Below, piece by piece: positions 55,811 to 63,285 of a DNA stretch of 64,000 nt. Numbering within the stretch: position 1 is the stretch's first letter; the number at the start of each line of letters is the position of its first letter. The notes under the pieces are model-generated. The model had not been told where the DNA came from. It was given only the letters and a program-made list of their open reading frames with translations, and did no database searches. The position numbers and the translations under genes are program-made. This stretch comes from Aldersonia sp. NBC_00410. Lineage in GTDB: Bacteria > Actinomycetota > Actinomycetes > Mycobacteriales > Mycobacteriaceae. The stretch covers positions 124,001-188,000 of the forward strand of contig NZ_JAPENM010000009.1 of assembly GCF_026342035.1 (NCBI RefSeq), written 5' to 3'.

Positions 55811-56557
55811 TCAGTGATCTGGGCCGTAGGGCACCGCAACGCCGTGCTCGGCGAGGTAGGGGGCGGGGTCGGTCTTGCGACCCGCCGCGTCCCAGATCTC
55901 GAGGTGCAGGTGCGGCCCGGTGGATTGGCCGCGGTTTCCGACCGTAGCGATGACGTCGCCGGCGTCGACGCGCTGGCCGACCTGGCTGCGGATCTCGTTC
56001 ACGTGGCCGTATACGGCGGTGGTGTCGTCGTCCTGCTTGACCCGGACCCAGAGCCCGAAGCCGGACGCAGGTCCCGCCTCGATAACGGTGCCGCTCGAGA
56101 CGGAGTGGATCGGGGTACCGATCGGGTCGGCAAAGTCGACGCCGTTGTGTTTCGTGCCCCAGCGCGAGCCGAAGCCCGAGCTGACCGGGCCCGCGACCGG
56201 ACGCACGACGGCCGGACGCGGCGGCGGTGGCGGCGCGAACTGCTTCATGTAGTCCTGGTAGGCGTGCTCGACACCGTCGATCGCACCGTTCACCTCGGGC
56301 GACAGCGTCGGCGCAGCGTCCCGCGCGGCTTTCAGTGCTGCGTCATGGGCGTCGACGACCGGGTCCGCAGCGGCGGAGACGGGGCTCGTGACCTGGAAGC
56401 CGGTCGCGACGACCGCGCCCATTGCCACCGCCGCGGCGGCCACCGTCACCTTCGGCCGACGCGCGCGAGACGGCGCGGCATGGCGGGTGAGGGTGGTTCC
56501 GAGCGGCGCGAGAACGACGGCGGGAATGGAGGTGGCGTTGGGGCGGTGCTGCGACAA
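55811..56557 (-). CDS. Secreted M23-family peptidase/LytM-domain protein 2
   Basis: 248 residues from a TTG with GAGGAA six bases upstream; the frame is open to 56662 but that part lacks a ribosome-binding site. A basic N-terminus (RHAAPSRARRPK) precedes a membrane/signal segment at about residues 38-60, then a Pro-rich hinge (PPPPPRPAVVRPV) and the M23 domain: GSRWGTKHNGVDFADP with zinc His/Asp and STGPHLHLEIW with the HxH. Zinc ligands look complete. It resembles copy 1 in the catalytic domain (ASGFGLWVRVKQ versus ASGFGMWVRLKH). Confidence 0.87.
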   Translation of the reverse strand: MSQHRPNATSIPAVVLAPLGTTLTRHAAPSRARRPKVTVAAAAVAMGAVVATGFQVTSPVSAAADPVVDAHDAALKAARDAAPTLSPEVNGAIDGVEHAYQDYMKQFAPPPPPRPAVVRPVAGPVSSGFGSRWGTKHNGVDFADPIGTPIHSVSSGTVIEAGPASGFGLWVRVKQDDDTTAVYGHVNEIRSQVGQRVDAGDVIATVGNRGQSTGPHLHLEIWDAAGRKTDPAPYLAEHGVAVPYGPDH

Positions 56558-56599
56558 GTCGAATTCCTCGGCAATGCAATGGGCAAATAATAACGATTC

Positions 56600-56617
56600 G
56601 GTATCGTTGCCGATACC
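56600..56617. promoter_or_regulatory. Palindrome in the promoter of M23 gene 2
   Basis: GGTATCG-TTGC-CGATACC, perfect 7-bp arms, 43 bp upstream of the TTG. TATTAT on the minus strand lies just downstream of it at about 56587-56592 as a probable -10, so the palindrome would occupy the -35/-10 spacer. Confidence 0.5.
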
Positions 56618-56632
56618 ATACCGGTCTGTGAC
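56616..56632 (-). promoter_or_regulatory. GTCACA half-site and degenerate second copy before M23 gene 2
   Basis: Minus strand GTCACA (56632-56627) is followed 11 bp later by GTATGG (56621-56616), giving GTCACA-GACCG-GTATGG. The M23 gene 1 promoter has GTCACA-TTCCG-GTCACA, so both share GTCACA, CCG and the 11-bp phase. Possibly bound by the same response regulator. Confidence 0.4.
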
Positions 56633-56690
56633 CTTTTCGCAACAAATCCGAATGTAAGCCACGTCACGTTCGGCGGGTACGCGTCGGGGG

Positions 56691-57017
56691 GTGACGATCT
56701 CTCACCCCTGGGTGCCTATCGACGGGACTGCGCACGTCCGAGAATTCGAAAATGACGTGCGTTTCGGGATTCGAGCGGCGCCCATGACAGCGGGCCGGGA
56801 CGGCGATGCGGCGCGGGTGGCGGCGGCGCTCGAGGCATTGCCGCGAAACGTTCGGCGCGCGGTTGTGCTCGCGTACTACCGGACGCTCACCATCCCCGAT
56901 CTCTCCCACGTGCTGGCCACGGACACACCCGATGTGCATCGCGATCTGCACGATGCGGTCCACGTACTCGCCTCGGCGCTGCGCTCGGAGTCGGAACCGA
57001 TATCCGCATCCGACTGA
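56691..57017 (+). CDS. Short sigma-70 region 4-like protein
   Basis: 108 residues from GTG. The second half fits an ECF sigma region 4: ALEALPRNVRRAVVLAYYRT, LTIPDLSHVLATDTPDVHRD, then LHDAVHVLASALR. The expected YxGLSYxEIA-type turn is altered, and no region 2 (promoter-melting and -10 recognition) exists, so it cannot act as a full sigma factor. It could be an anti-sigma-like decoy, a partner to a separate region 2 protein, or a remnant. It is divergent from the M23 gene, about 134 bp apart. Confidence 0.6.
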   Translation: MTISHPWVPIDGTAHVREFENDVRFGIRAAPMTAGRDGDAARVAAALEALPRNVRRAVVLAYYRTLTIPDLSHVLATDTPDVHRDLHDAVHVLASALRSESEPISASD

Positions 57018-57074
57018 CGAATTCCGTTGCTGGACAGCGGCTTATGGACTGCCAGCGGGGGTCGCGGGACGATG

Positions 57075-57080
57075 TAGGGT
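57075..57080 (+). promoter_or_regulatory. -10 hexamer, leaderless promoter of the VOC gene
   Basis: TAGGGT, seven bases before the GTG at 57088; it supports that start over a GTG at 57079. Confidence 0.55.
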
Positions 57081-57087
57081 GTTGGAC

Positions 57088-57867
57088 GTGCCCGAACCCA
57101 CAACGCCGATCGGCGCGCCGTGCTGGATCGATCTGATCAGTTCCGAGCCGGCGCGCGCCGCGGCCTTCTACACGGCGTTGTTCGGCTGGACGGCGGACAC
57201 CGGCGGCGATCCCGAACTCGGTGAGTACACGATGCTGCGCAAGGACGAGAAGGCGATCGCCGGGCTGAGCGCACAGCAGGAGGGCAATCCGTACGGCAAC
57301 GTCTGGACCGTCTATATGTCCACGCCGGACGCCGCGGCGTCGGCGGATAAAGCCGCAGCAGCCGGGGGGACGGTGCTGCTCCCGCCCGTCCGGGTGCCCG
57401 GGATGGGCACGCTCGCCATGATCGGCGATCCGGCGGGCGCGGTCGCCGGGCTCTGGCAGGCCGAGCAGCATCGCGGGTTCGAACTCGCCGACGAACCGGG
57501 CACGCCCGTGTGGTTCGAGACGATGTCGCGCAATTACTCCGCTGCGCTGCAGTTCTACACCGAGGTGTTCGGCTGGAACTGCACGCCGCTCAGCGACACC
57601 GAAGAGTTCCGGTACTCCCAAGCCAGGGTGGACGACCGGGTCGTTGCGGGCGTGATGGACACCGATCGCGTGTTCCCCGATGGGGTTCCCTCGTTCTGGC
57701 AGCTCTATCTCGGTGTTGCCGACACCGACGCCGCGTGCGAGCGGGTCGTCGCGCTCGGCGGGCAGGTGCTGCGCCCCGCCGAGGATAGTCCGTTCGGGAG
57801 GCTGGCGCACGTGGCCGACCCGATGGGCGCCACGTTCCGGATCACCACGCTCGTCGAGCAGTCCTAG
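57088..57867 (+). CDS. Two-domain VOC (glyoxalase-like) protein
   Basis: 259 residues made of two VOC modules. Module 1 runs from GAPCWIDLISSEPARAAAFY and ends with MIGDPAGAVAGLWQAEQH; module 2 runs from TPVWFETMSRNYSAALQFYT and ends with HVADPMGATFRITTLVEQS. The plan and length match the Rv0577/Cfp30B family of mycobacteria. Metal ligands are not conserved in the usual His/Glu pattern, so enzymatic glyoxalase activity is uncertain; a binding role is possible. The next gene begins four bases after its stop. Confidence 0.88.
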   Translation: MPEPTTPIGAPCWIDLISSEPARAAAFYTALFGWTADTGGDPELGEYTMLRKDEKAIAGLSAQQEGNPYGNVWTVYMSTPDAAASADKAAAAGGTVLLPPVRVPGMGTLAMIGDPAGAVAGLWQAEQHRGFELADEPGTPVWFETMSRNYSAALQFYTEVFGWNCTPLSDTEEFRYSQARVDDRVVAGVMDTDRVFPDGVPSFWQLYLGVADTDAACERVVALGGQVLRPAEDSPFGRLAHVADPMGATFRITTLVEQS

Positions 57868-57871
57868 TCGG

Positions 57872-59143
57872 GTGTCGTCCGCGGCTGCCGAGGCACTGTC
57901 GGTCGGCCTACTCGCCATCGTCATCGGGTTCGCAAGTCTGCGTCCGCGCGGGCTCCCCGAGGCGGTGGTCGCGGTCCCGGCGGCGCTGATCCTGATCGCG
58001 GTCGGCGCGGTTGGACCGAGCGCAGCGTGGGACGAGATCACCGACCTCGCGCCGGTCGTCGGGTTTTTGTGCGCGGTCCTCGTGCTCGCCCAGCTATGCG
58101 GAGCGGAGGGCTTGTTTCGTGCGGCGGGCGCATTGACGGCGCGGCGATCCAGTCGGGCGGGCCTGGCGGCGGCCCCGCGCCGCCTGCTCACCGCGGTGTT
58201 CGCCCTCGCCGCGGCGACCACGATCGTGCTGAGTCTGGACGCGACCGTCGTTCTCCTTACCCCTGTCGTGTTCGCGACCGCGGCACGGCTGGCCTTGCCG
58301 CCGCGCCCGCACGTGTACGCATGCACGCATCTGGCGAATTCGGCCTCGCTGTTGTTGCCGGTGTCGAATCTGACCAATCTGCTCGCGTTCTCCGCGCTCG
58401 ACATTTCGTTCGGCAAGTTCGCGCTGCTGATGGCGCTGCCCAGCGTGGCGATCATCGCAGTCGAATATGTGGTGTTCCGGCGGTTCTTCGCCCCCGACCT
58501 CGCCGAGACGGCCGCTGTGCCCGAGTTCGCCGGGCAACCGCATATTCCACGGTTCCCGCTGGTGGTGCTCGTGCTGACCCTCGCCGGGTTCGTGGTGACA
58601 TCGGGTTTCGGGCTGGAGCCGATCTGGGCCGCCGCGGCAGGTGCGCTGGTGTTGGGCGGGTATTCGCTGGCGCGCAAGCGGATCACGGCACGCGAGTTGG
58701 CGGCGTCGACGAGCGTTCCGTTTCTGCTGTTCGTCCTCGCGCTGGGTGTGGTGGTTCGAGCGGTGCTCGACAACGGACTCGGTGACGTGTTGTCCGATGT
58801 CGTCCCCACCGGATCCGGGTTCGTCGAGTTGCTCGCGCTCGCCGCCCTCGCCGCAGCGCTGGCAAATCTGATCAACAATCTGCCCGCCGCGCTCGTGCTG
58901 ATTCCGCTGGCCGCGGCGGGCGGTCCGGCGCCGGCCCTTGCGGTGCTGCTCGGGGTGAATATCGGACCGAACCTCACGCATGCGGGCTCGTTGGCAACAC
59001 TGTTGTGGCGTCGGGTGCTCACCGCGCACGGGGCAGCGGCGCCGCTGTCGGAGTTCGTCCGACTGGGGCTGCGGACGGTCGTGCCGGGGATAGTTGTGAC
59101 CGTTGCCGCGCTGTGGGTTTCGGTTGGGATCTTCGGAACCTGA
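57872..59143 (+). CDS. SLC13/ArsB-NhaD-type membrane transporter
   Basis: 423 residues with about eleven membrane spans. The ion-transporter superfamily fold is suggested by FALAAATTIVLSLDATVVLL in the first half and its counterpart NLINNLPAALVLIPLAAAGG in the second, the two opposing helical hairpins with Asp and Asn-Asn that line the substrate path. NIGPNLTHAGSLATLLW follows, typical of ArsB-like proteins. Arsenite or anion efflux cannot be distinguished. The GTG start is four bases after the VOC gene, so they share a transcript. Confidence 0.85.
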   Translation: MSSAAAEALSVGLLAIVIGFASLRPRGLPEAVVAVPAALILIAVGAVGPSAAWDEITDLAPVVGFLCAVLVLAQLCGAEGLFRAAGALTARRSSRAGLAAAPRRLLTAVFALAAATTIVLSLDATVVLLTPVVFATAARLALPPRPHVYACTHLANSASLLLPVSNLTNLLAFSALDISFGKFALLMALPSVAIIAVEYVVFRRFFAPDLAETAAVPEFAGQPHIPRFPLVVLVLTLAGFVVTSGFGLEPIWAAAAGALVLGGYSLARKRITARELAASTSVPFLLFVLALGVVVRAVLDNGLGDVLSDVVPTGSGFVELLALAALAAALANLINNLPAALVLIPLAAAGGPAPALAVLLGVNIGPNLTHAGSLATLLWRRVLTAHGAAAPLSEFVRLGLRTVVPGIVVTVAALWVSVGIFGT

Positions 59144-59166
59144 GCAAACGCTGGCACAGTGGTGCC

Positions 59167-60024
59167 ATGACACATATCTCGCGGCGGATGTGGCAGTTGA
59201 CCGAACCCCTGCACGCGGTCGTCTATTTCACGCCTGAGGGACGGAGCGCGACCGATGGCGTCGGATTGCGCGGCTTCTGGATGGGCTACTTCGCGAGTCG
59301 CGTGGCTCCGCTCGGCGCCGTCGGGCCGGCGATCGCGGTCTCGACGTTCTACGGTTTTCATCGCGGTCGGGCGCAGCGCGCACTGCCCGATGCGTGGGGA
59401 TTCGCCCCCGTTGAGAATGTGCTGCGCGCGCGGACCGACGGCGCCACGGCCGCGCTGCGCCGGCTGCTGACGCCGACCGAGCCGGGCGCGCTCGCCGAGG
59501 CCGCCGATTTGCTCTGGACCGCAGCACAATCCGCCGACACGTCCGGCCGGGTGCTCGGCGCGGCGAACCAGGCGCTCCCCCGCCCGGCGGATCCGCTCGA
59601 GGCACTGTGGCAGGCGACGACAACTCTGCGCGAACAGCGCGGCGACGGTCATGTGGCCTGCCTGATCGCCGCGGACGTGTCACCGGCGGGCGGGCACATC
59701 CTGAAGATCGCGGCCGGCGAGGCGGACTCCGACCTGCTGCGCGCCGCGCGCGGCTGGCCCGACGACGAGTGGAACGCCGAGGTGGTCGCGCTGCGCGAGC
59801 GAGGCTGGATCGACACCACCGGCCGACTCACCGAGCGCGGCGCGGCAATTCGCGACGCCGTGGAGGTATCGACCGACCGCGCGGCAAGTAGTCCCTGGGA
59901 CCGCCTCGGCGCCGAGAAGACCGACCGGCTCGCGGCATTGCTGCGGCCGATGGTTGCCCGGGTCGCCCATGCAGGAATCCTGCCGCAGCCCAACCCGATC
60001 GGGCTCGTGTTCGACGAGAAGTGA
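59167..60024 (+). CDS. SCO6745-family protein (SalK-like)
   Basis: 285 residues: LTEPLHAVVYFTPEGRSATD then LRGFWMGYFASRVAPLGAVG and TFYGFHRGRAQRALPDAWGF near the N-terminus, and GWPDDEWNAEVVALRERGWI with LTERGAAIRDAVEVSTDRAA later, the latter resembling a winged-helix-like segment. This matches actinobacterial SCO6745 proteins, some annotated as SalK; the molecular role is unknown. The ATG at 59167 is the best start; a longer in-frame ORF overlaps the transporter gene. Confidence 0.82.
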   Translation: MTHISRRMWQLTEPLHAVVYFTPEGRSATDGVGLRGFWMGYFASRVAPLGAVGPAIAVSTFYGFHRGRAQRALPDAWGFAPVENVLRARTDGATAALRRLLTPTEPGALAEAADLLWTAAQSADTSGRVLGAANQALPRPADPLEALWQATTTLREQRGDGHVACLIAADVSPAGGHILKIAAGEADSDLLRAARGWPDDEWNAEVVALRERGWIDTTGRLTERGAAIRDAVEVSTDRAASSPWDRLGAEKTDRLAALLRPMVARVAHAGILPQPNPIGLVFDEK

Positions 60025-60028
60025 GTGT

Positions 60029-61654
60029 TCAGAACGGGGGCTCCTCGTCGTCGGTGGGGTCGGGTCTTTGCTGCCAAGCCAGCGGGCCGGAGCCGACCCG
60101 CGCCGCGAGTGTCGCGGCGGGTGCGCTGGTGAGCCCGGCCGTTGGTGTGGTGACGAGGTTGCGGCCGTAGCTGCTGCGCCAGGCCACGTGCCCGCCCGGT
60201 GTCATCTGGGCGTGCCAGAGTTTCATCGTTTTGAGTTGATGGTGAAACGCGCAGACGCACTGCAGGTTCGACGGCGCCGTCCAGCCACCGCGGTCGGGGC
60301 GGTGGTGATCGAACTCGACGACATGGTCGAGTTGGCAAGTGGCCGCGGGCGTACGACAGCCCGGAAACCGGCAGTGCCGGTCACGGGCGCGCACCACCGC
60401 GGTGGTGGCGGCGTCGGGGCGGTATTCGAGCGCGCCCGATGGTGGATGATGGTGTCCGCCGTGCCCGTTGCGGGGCGCGGCGTGGAAATGCCGGTCGAGT
60501 TCAGCGACGCCGTGGGTGGCGGCGGCGACGGTGCCGAACGGCGGCCGTGCGGGTGGGGCCGGCGTCCGGGGCGCGGGCACAACCCCACCGGGGCGCCGGG
60601 AGCCGCGGGCACGGAAGGTGCTGGTGCACAAGCGGTCCTGCGTCGGCGTCCGCCCGCTCATGGAGTCGCTCACGCTGCCCGGTGCGGGATCAGCAATGAG
60701 CCCTTCATCCGAGGCGATCTCGTGCAGCTCGGTGAGCATCCCCTGCCACGTTGCATCCGTGGCGAGCTGTCGCGCCAATTCCGGATCGATCGGCCCATGC
60801 CCGGGCAAGTAGGCCGGCTCCGAACGCAAACCAATCAGGGTGGCGACGTCGATCCCGATCTGCACCAACGGAGTCCGTCGACGCAGCGATGCGGGCCCGA
60901 GCGCCGCGGTGCAGTCCGAGCGGCCGCACTCGCAGCCCAGCCGATTCTCTCCGTGCACGAGGGCCAGGAATGCATCCACCATCCGGTACTGCCGGTTGCG
61001 CCGGTCCTGTCCGCACACCGTGCCCGCAACCTCGGTGACGCGCTGCCACGCCGCCTCGGCCTCCACCGGGGACAGATCCACTTCGAGCCGCGCAAGCGGA
61101 CCGACCCGGCGTTTGCGGATGCGGCGATCGCGTTCGGCCTCCTCGCGGCGGGCGGCGACCTCCGCGGGCGCGATCCGGATCAGAATGGTGTCGATCTCGG
61201 CTGCCAACGGCCCGGGCGAAAGCACCCGCGCCGCGGCAAGCATGTCAGGCTCCGCCAACGCCACCGTGCCGGGTGTGAACCCGAGAGTGTCGTGCACGAC
61301 GCGACGCACCCGCGCGAAATCCAGCTCACCCGCGGCGAAAGCCGCTCGCACCAACGGTAACCGCAGGCGCAGCTCCATCCCGACCACCGCGAAACCCTCG
61401 GCGACCGTCTTCGAACACCCCAACCGGACCGCGATCTCGGCCAGAGCATTGTTGCCGCAATCCACGAAGCAGTCTCGGCCCAGCTCGGCGTCGCGTTCGA
61501 CCCAGGTCTCCCACAATCGCCCGGCCAGCACCACCTTCCGGTACGCCCCACAATTCTCCGCCACCGCGGCAGCAGCCAACTCGTCGAGCACAGCACCATC
61601 ATCGAGCACAGCGGCATCGACAAGACCAACAGTTGAGCTCCCCCCGAGCGTCAT
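60029..61654 (-). CDS. DUF222/HNH endonuclease-like protein (13E12 repeat family), copy 2
   Basis: 541 residues. The DUF222 helical domain occupies the first 330 or so, with an inserted Cys-containing stretch (CECGRSDC). The HNH domain is C-terminal: DRHCRFPGCRTPAATCQLDH, then VVEFDHHRPDRGG and CVCAFHHQLK. It differs strongly from copy 1 (length, insert, HNH context), so it is not a recent duplicate. The ATG is six bases after TAGCGT. It lies at the edge of the decayed region next to tRNA-Arg, which would fit a mobile or variable locus. Confidence 0.87.
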   Translation of the reverse strand: MTLGGSSTVGLVDAAVLDDGAVLDELAAAAVAENCGAYRKVVLAGRLWETWVERDAELGRDCFVDCGNNALAEIAVRLGCSKTVAEGFAVVGMELRLRLPLVRAAFAAGELDFARVRRVVHDTLGFTPGTVALAEPDMLAAARVLSPGPLAAEIDTILIRIAPAEVAARREEAERDRRIRKRRVGPLARLEVDLSPVEAEAAWQRVTEVAGTVCGQDRRNRQYRMVDAFLALVHGENRLGCECGRSDCTAALGPASLRRRTPLVQIGIDVATLIGLRSEPAYLPGHGPIDPELARQLATDATWQGMLTELHEIASDEGLIADPAPGSVSDSMSGRTPTQDRLCTSTFRARGSRRPGGVVPAPRTPAPPARPPFGTVAAATHGVAELDRHFHAAPRNGHGGHHHPPSGALEYRPDAATTAVVRARDRHCRFPGCRTPAATCQLDHVVEFDHHRPDRGGWTAPSNLQCVCAFHHQLKTMKLWHAQMTPGGHVAWRSSYGRNLVTTPTAGLTSAPAATLAARVGSGPLAWQQRPDPTDDEEPPF

Positions 61655-61660
61655 ACCACC

Positions 61661-61666
61661 ACGCTA
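61661..61666 (-). promoter_or_regulatory. -10 hexamer, leaderless promoter of HNH copy 2
   Basis: TAGCGT on the minus strand, six bases before the ATG at 61654. Confidence 0.5.
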
Positions 61667-61911
61667 GTCGAACGTACGTGCGACAGCAAGGCCTGTGCAT
61701 AACTCGTTCCAGAACACGTAAATTCAACGCCAACAACTACTTTCGTGGATATTAGGCGCAGAGGGGGTCGACCCCTAACCCGACGACGCGCTCTCTCACG
61801 TCATAGTGCACCTTCCCACGAGGGCCGAACGGTCCCAGGATGCCCATGGCAGGCACTGACGATCGAGCGCAGACGAGCGTGCGTTTCCGGGTACCCGTCG
61901 GTGCGCGACCG

Positions 61912-61917
61912 TAGCCT
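61912..61917 (+). promoter_or_regulatory. -10 hexamer, leaderless promoter of the frameshifted hypothetical gene
   Basis: TAGCCT, six bases before the ATG at 61924, so the promoter of the broken gene still looks intact. Confidence 0.5.
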
Positions 61918-61923
61918 TCGGAC

Positions 61924-62662
61924 ATGACCAACAGCGCAGCGCCGATCGTGACGATGGTTCTCGCCGACCGCGACAGCAATCAGCAGACCGTCGAGCTACC
62001 CGGCCCCGGTGGAACAATCCGATTCGGCATCGGCGAGCCGGGACAACGCGCGGCGGTCTGGCGAGTCTGGGCGAACGAGGGCAAGAGCGACGTCTACGTC
62101 GGCGTGCGTGATCTGCTCGGCGAACAGAAGTGGAGCCTGCACGAGACCGGAGACTGGCGGCACCAATGGGTCAACCGTGAACGTGTCGCCGTGACGGGAC
62201 AACGCATCATCGATCAGTGGGACCAACCCGCGCCCATGGGCGACACGGGATGGACGCGCGGCATCTCGGTCTGGGTGCGACACGAAGACGTCATCGACGT
62301 TCCCGACGACGAGAAACGAAGAACACCGAGATCGTCTGGGTGCCAGCACAACCGGACGGATTCGCCGTCGGGATGCACGTCGTCGTCGCGACGCCGAACG
62401 ACATGTTCACCGATCTTCGCGGCGCGATACCCGTCGACGGGGTTCACGCTCGCCGACGGGCGCGTCGTGTTGCTCGTCGTGTCCCGTGAGAAGATCCGAC
62501 GACGCGACGGCGGCGAGACTGGAGAACGATCGCGCTCGGGTCGTCGCTGCGGCGAGCGCGGCAGGTATCGATCTCGACTCGGTTCCCGCGCCGAGAATCT
62601 TGCTCGCGATGCAGAACGGCAACGGCGACCGGATCGCGTGGGATCTCGCGGCGAGGCCTTGA
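61924..62662 (+). pseudogene. Hypothetical protein gene interrupted by about three frameshifts
   Basis: Coding-like peptide runs move between frames. Frame A (from the ATG to about 62315) has AVWRVWANEGKSDVYVGVRD and LLGEQKWSLHETGDWRHQWV. The next run is in another frame (about 62315-62440: EIVWVPAQPDGFAVGMHVVV, ATPNDMFTDLRGAIPVDG). The original frame returns for FTLADGRVVLLVVSREK (to about 62493). A third frame gives RLENDRARVVAAASAAGIDL and LLAMQNGNGDRIAWDLAARP before TGA at 62660. Read through, these make one plausible protein of about 245 residues. I do not recognise the family. The last part could also be a separate small gene from GTG 62486. Either the gene has decayed or the sequence has indel errors. 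Confidence 0.65.
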
Positions 62663-62692
62663 CCGGCGACTGATCGGTGCGATGCTGACGTC

Positions 62693-63063
62693 ATGCCGGC
62701 CGTGCGGCAGCGCGTACGCGAGCCGGTGCCGTTGCCGTCGGACCCGCCAGCGGACTTCGACGACCGAGCGTCGGCGATCGTTCGATCGCCTACTGCTCGA
62801 CTTCGTGACGGCCACACTCGGCGACGTCGGTCAGGTCCGACTTCGGCGACGAGATCTCGTGCCGAACGACGCCACACCTGTTCGACCCCCGTCGCGCCGA
62901 CGAAGGCATCGCCCCATCGCGTCGCCGATACGAACGAGCGCGCGAGATCTGCGCGGTCTGTCCAGCGCTCGCCCCATGCCGTTCCTGGGCCATGACAGTG
63001 CCGACCACGGCACTCGGCGGTCTACTGCCGAACGAGCGGTTAGCGCCCAAGATTGCACGATAA
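62693..63063 (+). pseudogene. WhiB-family-like regulator gene, frameshifted
   Basis: The frame from 62809 to TAA 63061 encodes SCRTTPHLFDPRRADEG and then YERAREICAVCPALAPCRSW, carrying four cysteines in the Wbl pattern C...CxxC...C that binds an Fe-S cluster. The stretch lacks any ATG/GTG/TTG before its first Cys and is preceded by an in-frame TGA at 62806. Coding-like peptide upstream is in other frames: MPAVRQRVREPVPLPSDPPA from 62693, then FDRLLLDFVTATLGDVGQ. Joining them needs about two frameshifts. The short G[VI]WGG-type turn seen in Wbl proteins is replaced by TALGGLLPNER. It resembles phage or mobile-element Wbl proteins. Confidence 0.6.
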
Positions 63064-63107
63064 TTGCACGGGCTTTTCGAAAAACGCTCTGAACTGCGTG
63101 GTTGTGG

Positions 63108-63180
63108 TGCCCCCGGCAGGATTCGAACCTGCGACCCTTCCTTTAGGAGAGGAATGCTCTATCCCCTGAGCTACGGGGGC
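63108..63180 (-). tRNA. tRNA-Arg (anticodon CCU)
   Basis: The minus strand folds as a full cloverleaf: acceptor GCCCCCG/CGGGGGC with discriminator A, D-arm GCTC...GAGC, anticodon arm TTCCT-CTCCTAA-AGGAA with CCT at positions 34-36, and T-arm GCAGG-TTCGAAT-CCTGC. 73 nt, CCA not encoded. tRNA-Arg genes are common integration targets, and the damaged cassette lies directly beyond its 3' end. Confidence 0.97.
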
Positions 63181-63237
63181 TATCCCGCCACAAACTACCG
63201 CAACCGACCCGGAACCTTCACACCACACACACACAAA

Positions 63238-63273
63238 TCCGGCCGGGTGCGGGAATCCCCACACCCGGCCGGA
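63238..63273 (-). terminator. Terminator after the right-end secreted protein gene
   Basis: TCCGGCCGGGTG and its perfect complement flank a 12-base loop that can add a GGG/CCC inner stem. On the minus strand it is followed by TTTGTGTGTGTG. It begins 13 bp after the stop codon of the partial gene and separates that gene from the tRNA. Confidence 0.8.
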
Positions 63274-63285
63274 CAGGTGAAAACG

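Noticed and set aside
56887-59652. 921-codon minus-strand open frame across the VOC, transporter and SCO6745 genes
   Set aside because: Antisense to three genes with recognisable motifs; composition is Arg/Ala/Ser-rich and low in hydrophobic order.
60029-63180. A prophage or integrative element with integrase at tRNA-Arg
   Set aside because: No integrase, excisionase or structural gene is present, and no second copy of the tRNA 3' end was found within the window; only a remnant can be proposed.
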